In this document: positions 60,834 through 64,000 of the stretch, piece by piece
Position numbering within the stretch: position 1 is the first letter of the stretch
Layout of the letters: every line of letters begins with the position of its first letter
Assembly: GCA_942486035.1 (NCBI GenBank)
Contig: CALNXK010000034.1
Span: forward strand, 2,602,001-2,666,000
Direction: 5' to 3'
DNA length: 64,000 nucleotides
Source of the DNA: Porites lobata
Taxonomy: Eukaryota; Cnidaria; Anthozoa; Scleractinia; Poritidae
Notes under the pieces: model-generated
Told to the model about the DNA's origin: nothing
What the model saw: the letters and a program-made list of their open reading frames with translations, nothing else
The model's database searches: none
Translations under genes and position numbers: made by a program

Positions 60834-63800
60834 CCCGCTTACTACCTAATGAGATATGGTACTTCAACATTATCTGAAAGTTAGTCTGGTGTTCTTGCGA
60901 ACGCTTGTAAAATAGACTGATTATTTTGAGGTTATTTCGCCCCAAACAACCGCTAATTGACCCCAGGGTCAATTGACACGTGCACGTCACCTTAGTTTTA
61001 TGCGTCGATTTGAGCTCGTTAAAAGGGAGAAACTAACAAGATTCTTTCAATATGTACCTGTTTTAATGAAATACACGCAATCTTCAAAAGGAGAGGCCGT
61101 TCAATGGGTAATTTCTGTTCTTGAGATCTTGTAGATTGCAGCATGGCGTCTGCGAGTGGACCTGAGTCTAGGTCTGTTTTCCCGTGGCTGCGAAATCAGA
61201 ATAACATCAAGAAATAACTCTCCCTCGAATCTTCGTAAGTGAATCAGCTTTGCAGTGCCTTACCTGAGATAAAAAGTGGGCCGAAAAGCAAACATTTCTA
61301 GCGCAATTTGGATCCTTTGTGGAACGCAGTGTATTGCAGAGCGAAAGGTGAGTAAACGTGGAAAAGTACGTTACCTTTGATTGCGTGACCAGCCAGTAAA
61401 CGATAGTCTCCAGCGAAAAATAGGATTCGCAAAAATCTTGCTGATGTATATTTAACAGTTTGTTACTATAAATTTACACCTGGTTTGTCTAAAACTTTAA
61501 ACAATGCATATCTGTCCAAGAGTATAACAATGTTTCGAAAGATCCACACCCTAAATATCTGTGGGCTACTCCTTTTTCCCCATCACCGATGTGAACTTCC
61601 TTCCTACTGTCTTTTGCATGAGGCTTGTATGCCTTTTTAACTGTTATCGACACTTAAAACTGGCCGTTTAAGGCCTGGTTTAAGAACTTGACTGACTTAA
61701 AAAACCGTCGCGAATATGCGCTATTATTGTTGGACTTTGGAAGCTTTAAGCCCAAAATGATGGTGCAATCTCGAGAAATTTGCCCGGGTCTAATTATAAG
61801 ACAGGGAACGGTTACTAAGAAAGGGACGATCTCATTTAGCAACCCGTGGACAATCTGGGCATGCTTGCCTTCTGTCGCAGGGGCAACCGTTAAGGCCAGG
61901 TACGCCACCCCCACCCGAAAGGATTGCATGGCATCCACCATTTTTCAGTCGCTTTTTCTACATCATGACCTTCAATTATCATGAATTATAATGCGGGCCT
62001 TGATCGTTGCCACCTTACCAGAAGTCTAATCTTCGCACTGTTAGACCATGAGAATCTCTATTATTATTCTATAAATGCACCATTGACTTTTCCTTGCTCA
62101 GCTTCCGGTAAACCGATACTCCGAAGCAAAAATAGCTTTACAACGACTCTATCAAGGCCAGAACTCCTGATGTCAACAAATATACCCCCCCTAAAGAGAG
62201 CAAACGTTCCCCGAACTATTCACTTGACCCACCCCATCCCTTCGTTAAGAAACACTACGCACTCAGTTCACTGGACAAAACGCGCTCGTGAATATACCAA
62301 ACTATAGCCGTTCATCCTACAAGCAATCTTAGTTTCAGCAGGCGTGGCCACGTTTCCAGTTGCTGTAAGATTAATTCGACACCTGCAACAGACACTGTAA
62401 ATTAAATAGCAGCCACAACGCCCTTTTTGAAACAGTCAGGACGAGAAAGTTTATAAAAGAGTTAACAGGTGTGCGCGGCGGTTTCCTATTCTTCCTTCCC
62501 TCCCATTGTAGCACTCAAATTCTGACCCTGATATTAATTCTAGTAGTAATCAATCGTTCCTGAACCTATAGGCACAAGGATACTAGTTTCTTGCAAAATA
62601 TGCCTTCGGCCGCTGATTAGGTTTGGTTCTGTGCTTTGAAATAACTTTAGGAACGAAACATGATACGTGAGGGGCGTGTCCGGCTAAGGGCAAGTGACTC
62701 TCGGTGGTGAAGACATATACTGAGCTTGTCAGTATTTCGTAGCCTGTACCACGTCGCGAAAATAGAACAAGCCAAAGAAAAGTAAGACGCCTTTCTTTCC
62801 CCAGCCCCGCAGGTTTTTTTGCATTACTTTTTACTGCACTGATTCTACCTTTTCGAGCCGGAGCGAACATGGACGCCCTTGGGGTTAAGTTTCCACTTCA
62901 TTTTCGGCACCTGACTAAACGCAAGCGCTGACTTGTGCGCCTATGCTTCGTTTGCACTGAAGTAGTAGTATATGACCACGACAGACTTGCTGCTATCCTC
63001 GGTTTGAAACCGCAATGGGCAAGAACAATTTCTTGAAAACAGCAAACTATTTAATTTTCCTCCTAACCCTAACCCAAAAAAATAATGTTTGCTGGAAAAT
63101 CACTTAATGGACATACAATAGCAGAGATATCATGCCTGTAATTTTCTGTTCAATGCACCTTATGACAAGTCTGACTAATCCACTGGTAACCCATGCCTTA
63201 AAACCGCCTTGAATCTTAAAATTTAATCCATTTGCCTTTCATGCGTAGTGGTTGGGGGTAAAATCAGAAGAACAGAACATTCAGTAAGTATGTTTGCTAA
63301 TCATCTTAGTTAACCGCCTTTAAAATAGGAAAAAAGGACACCTGGTCATACAGGAAAATGAGTTCACTGTATCCCGAAAGCTTTGGTTTCCCGTGCACTT
63401 ATTTTTCGCAGGAGAGAATCGATAATTGCCTGGTCACGCAATCGGAGGTTAGTAACTAATTTTAAAAAAGTCATTGATACCATCGCCCCTTAGCAAATAC
63501 ACTACGTGCTGCAAAGGATCCAAATTGCGCTTATAGAATGTTTTCCTATTCGGCCCACTTTTTATCTCAGGTAAGGCACTGCAAAGCTGATTCATTTACG
63601 AAGGTTCGAGCGAGAATTATTTCATGATGTTATTCTGATTTCGCAGCCACGGGAAAACAGACCTAAACTCAGGTCCACTCGCAGACGCCATGGTACAATC
63701 TACAAGATCTCAAGAACAGAAATTACCCATTTAACGGCCTCTCCTTTTGAAGATTGCGTGTATTTCATTAAAACAGGTACATATTAAAAGAATCTTGTTA

Positions 63801-64000
63801 GTTTCTCCCTTTTAACGAGCTCAAATCGACGCATAAAACTAAGTTGACATGCACGTTTCAGTTGACCCTGGGGTCAATTAGCGGTTGTTTGGGGCGAAAT
63901 AACCTCAAAATAATCAGTCTATTTTACATGCGTTCGCAAGAACACCAGACTAACTTTCAGATAATGTTGAAGTACCATATCTCATTAGGTAGTAAGCGGG
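60834..64000. repeat. Large inverted repeat, about 0.5-kb arms, 2.1-kb loop
   Basis: The left arm (60834 to about 61340) and the right arm (about 63489 to 64000) are reverse complements with, by eye, only about one difference in twenty bases. The window ends inside the right arm, so both arms may be longer. Each arm carries a conserved 24-codon frame (61143-61217 on +, 63617-63691 on -). The loop (61341-63488) has only short open frames and no domain that I recognise. It is most likely a large foldback or long-TIR transposon, or an inverted segmental duplication. Confidence 0.9.

Noticed and set aside
61654..61984. Open frames on both strands in the inverted-repeat loop as a transposase or captured gene
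   Set aside because: No motif recognised on either strand, lengths under 100 codons, and no splice signals supporting extension.
63061..63080. CCTAACCCTAACCC as telomeric sequence
   Set aside because: Only two units; chance occurrence.

Overview
This is eukaryotic genomic DNA, not bacterial. Short coding exons (25-294 bp) sit in long AT-rich introns with GT/AG borders and matching phases. The two gene models are animal genes, and the introns are packed with short inverted-repeat transposons and tRNA-derived SINEs. The repeat character and the proteins suggest an anthozoan cnidarian, most likely a stony coral. That placement is inference, because no species-diagnostic locus is present.

Region 1 (about 1-49,825, + strand) is one large gene, the homologue of human BLTP2/KIAA0100 and fly hobbit. 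I resolved 65 exons from 851 to 49,825 whose phases join without a break, plus a candidate in-frame exon at 395-430. Together they encode about 2,220 residues, nearly the length I know for the human protein (about 2,235). Only the extreme N terminus, with the expected ER membrane anchor, lies off the left edge. Landmarks are the Fmp27/GFWDK-type block, a coiled coil and a conserved EYHNRTWTW segment near the C terminus. The product is expected to be a bridge-like lipid transfer protein at ER-plasma membrane contacts.

Region 2 (49,826-51,413) is a short intergenic gap holding the BLTP2 3' end and no other gene.

Region 3 (51,414 to beyond 59,329, + strand) is the 5' part of a second gene, a homologue of the meiotic axis protein SYCP2/SYCP2L. 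Its exons encode the N-terminal armadillo-like domain and the Spt16M-like domain. One exon junction near 53.2-53.4 kb is unresolved.

Region 4 (59,330-64,000) is repeat-rich. It contains a harbinger-like MITE with a TAA duplication and then a large inverted repeat: arms of about 0.5 kb or more, roughly 95% identical, around a 2.1 kb loop. The right arm runs off the window.

The two genes have unrelated known roles, lipid transport and meiotic chromosome axis, and I see no sign that they work together. No CRISPR array, rRNA, standard tRNA gene or recognisable transposase was found. In intron sequence outside the listed repeats I see nothing I can name.
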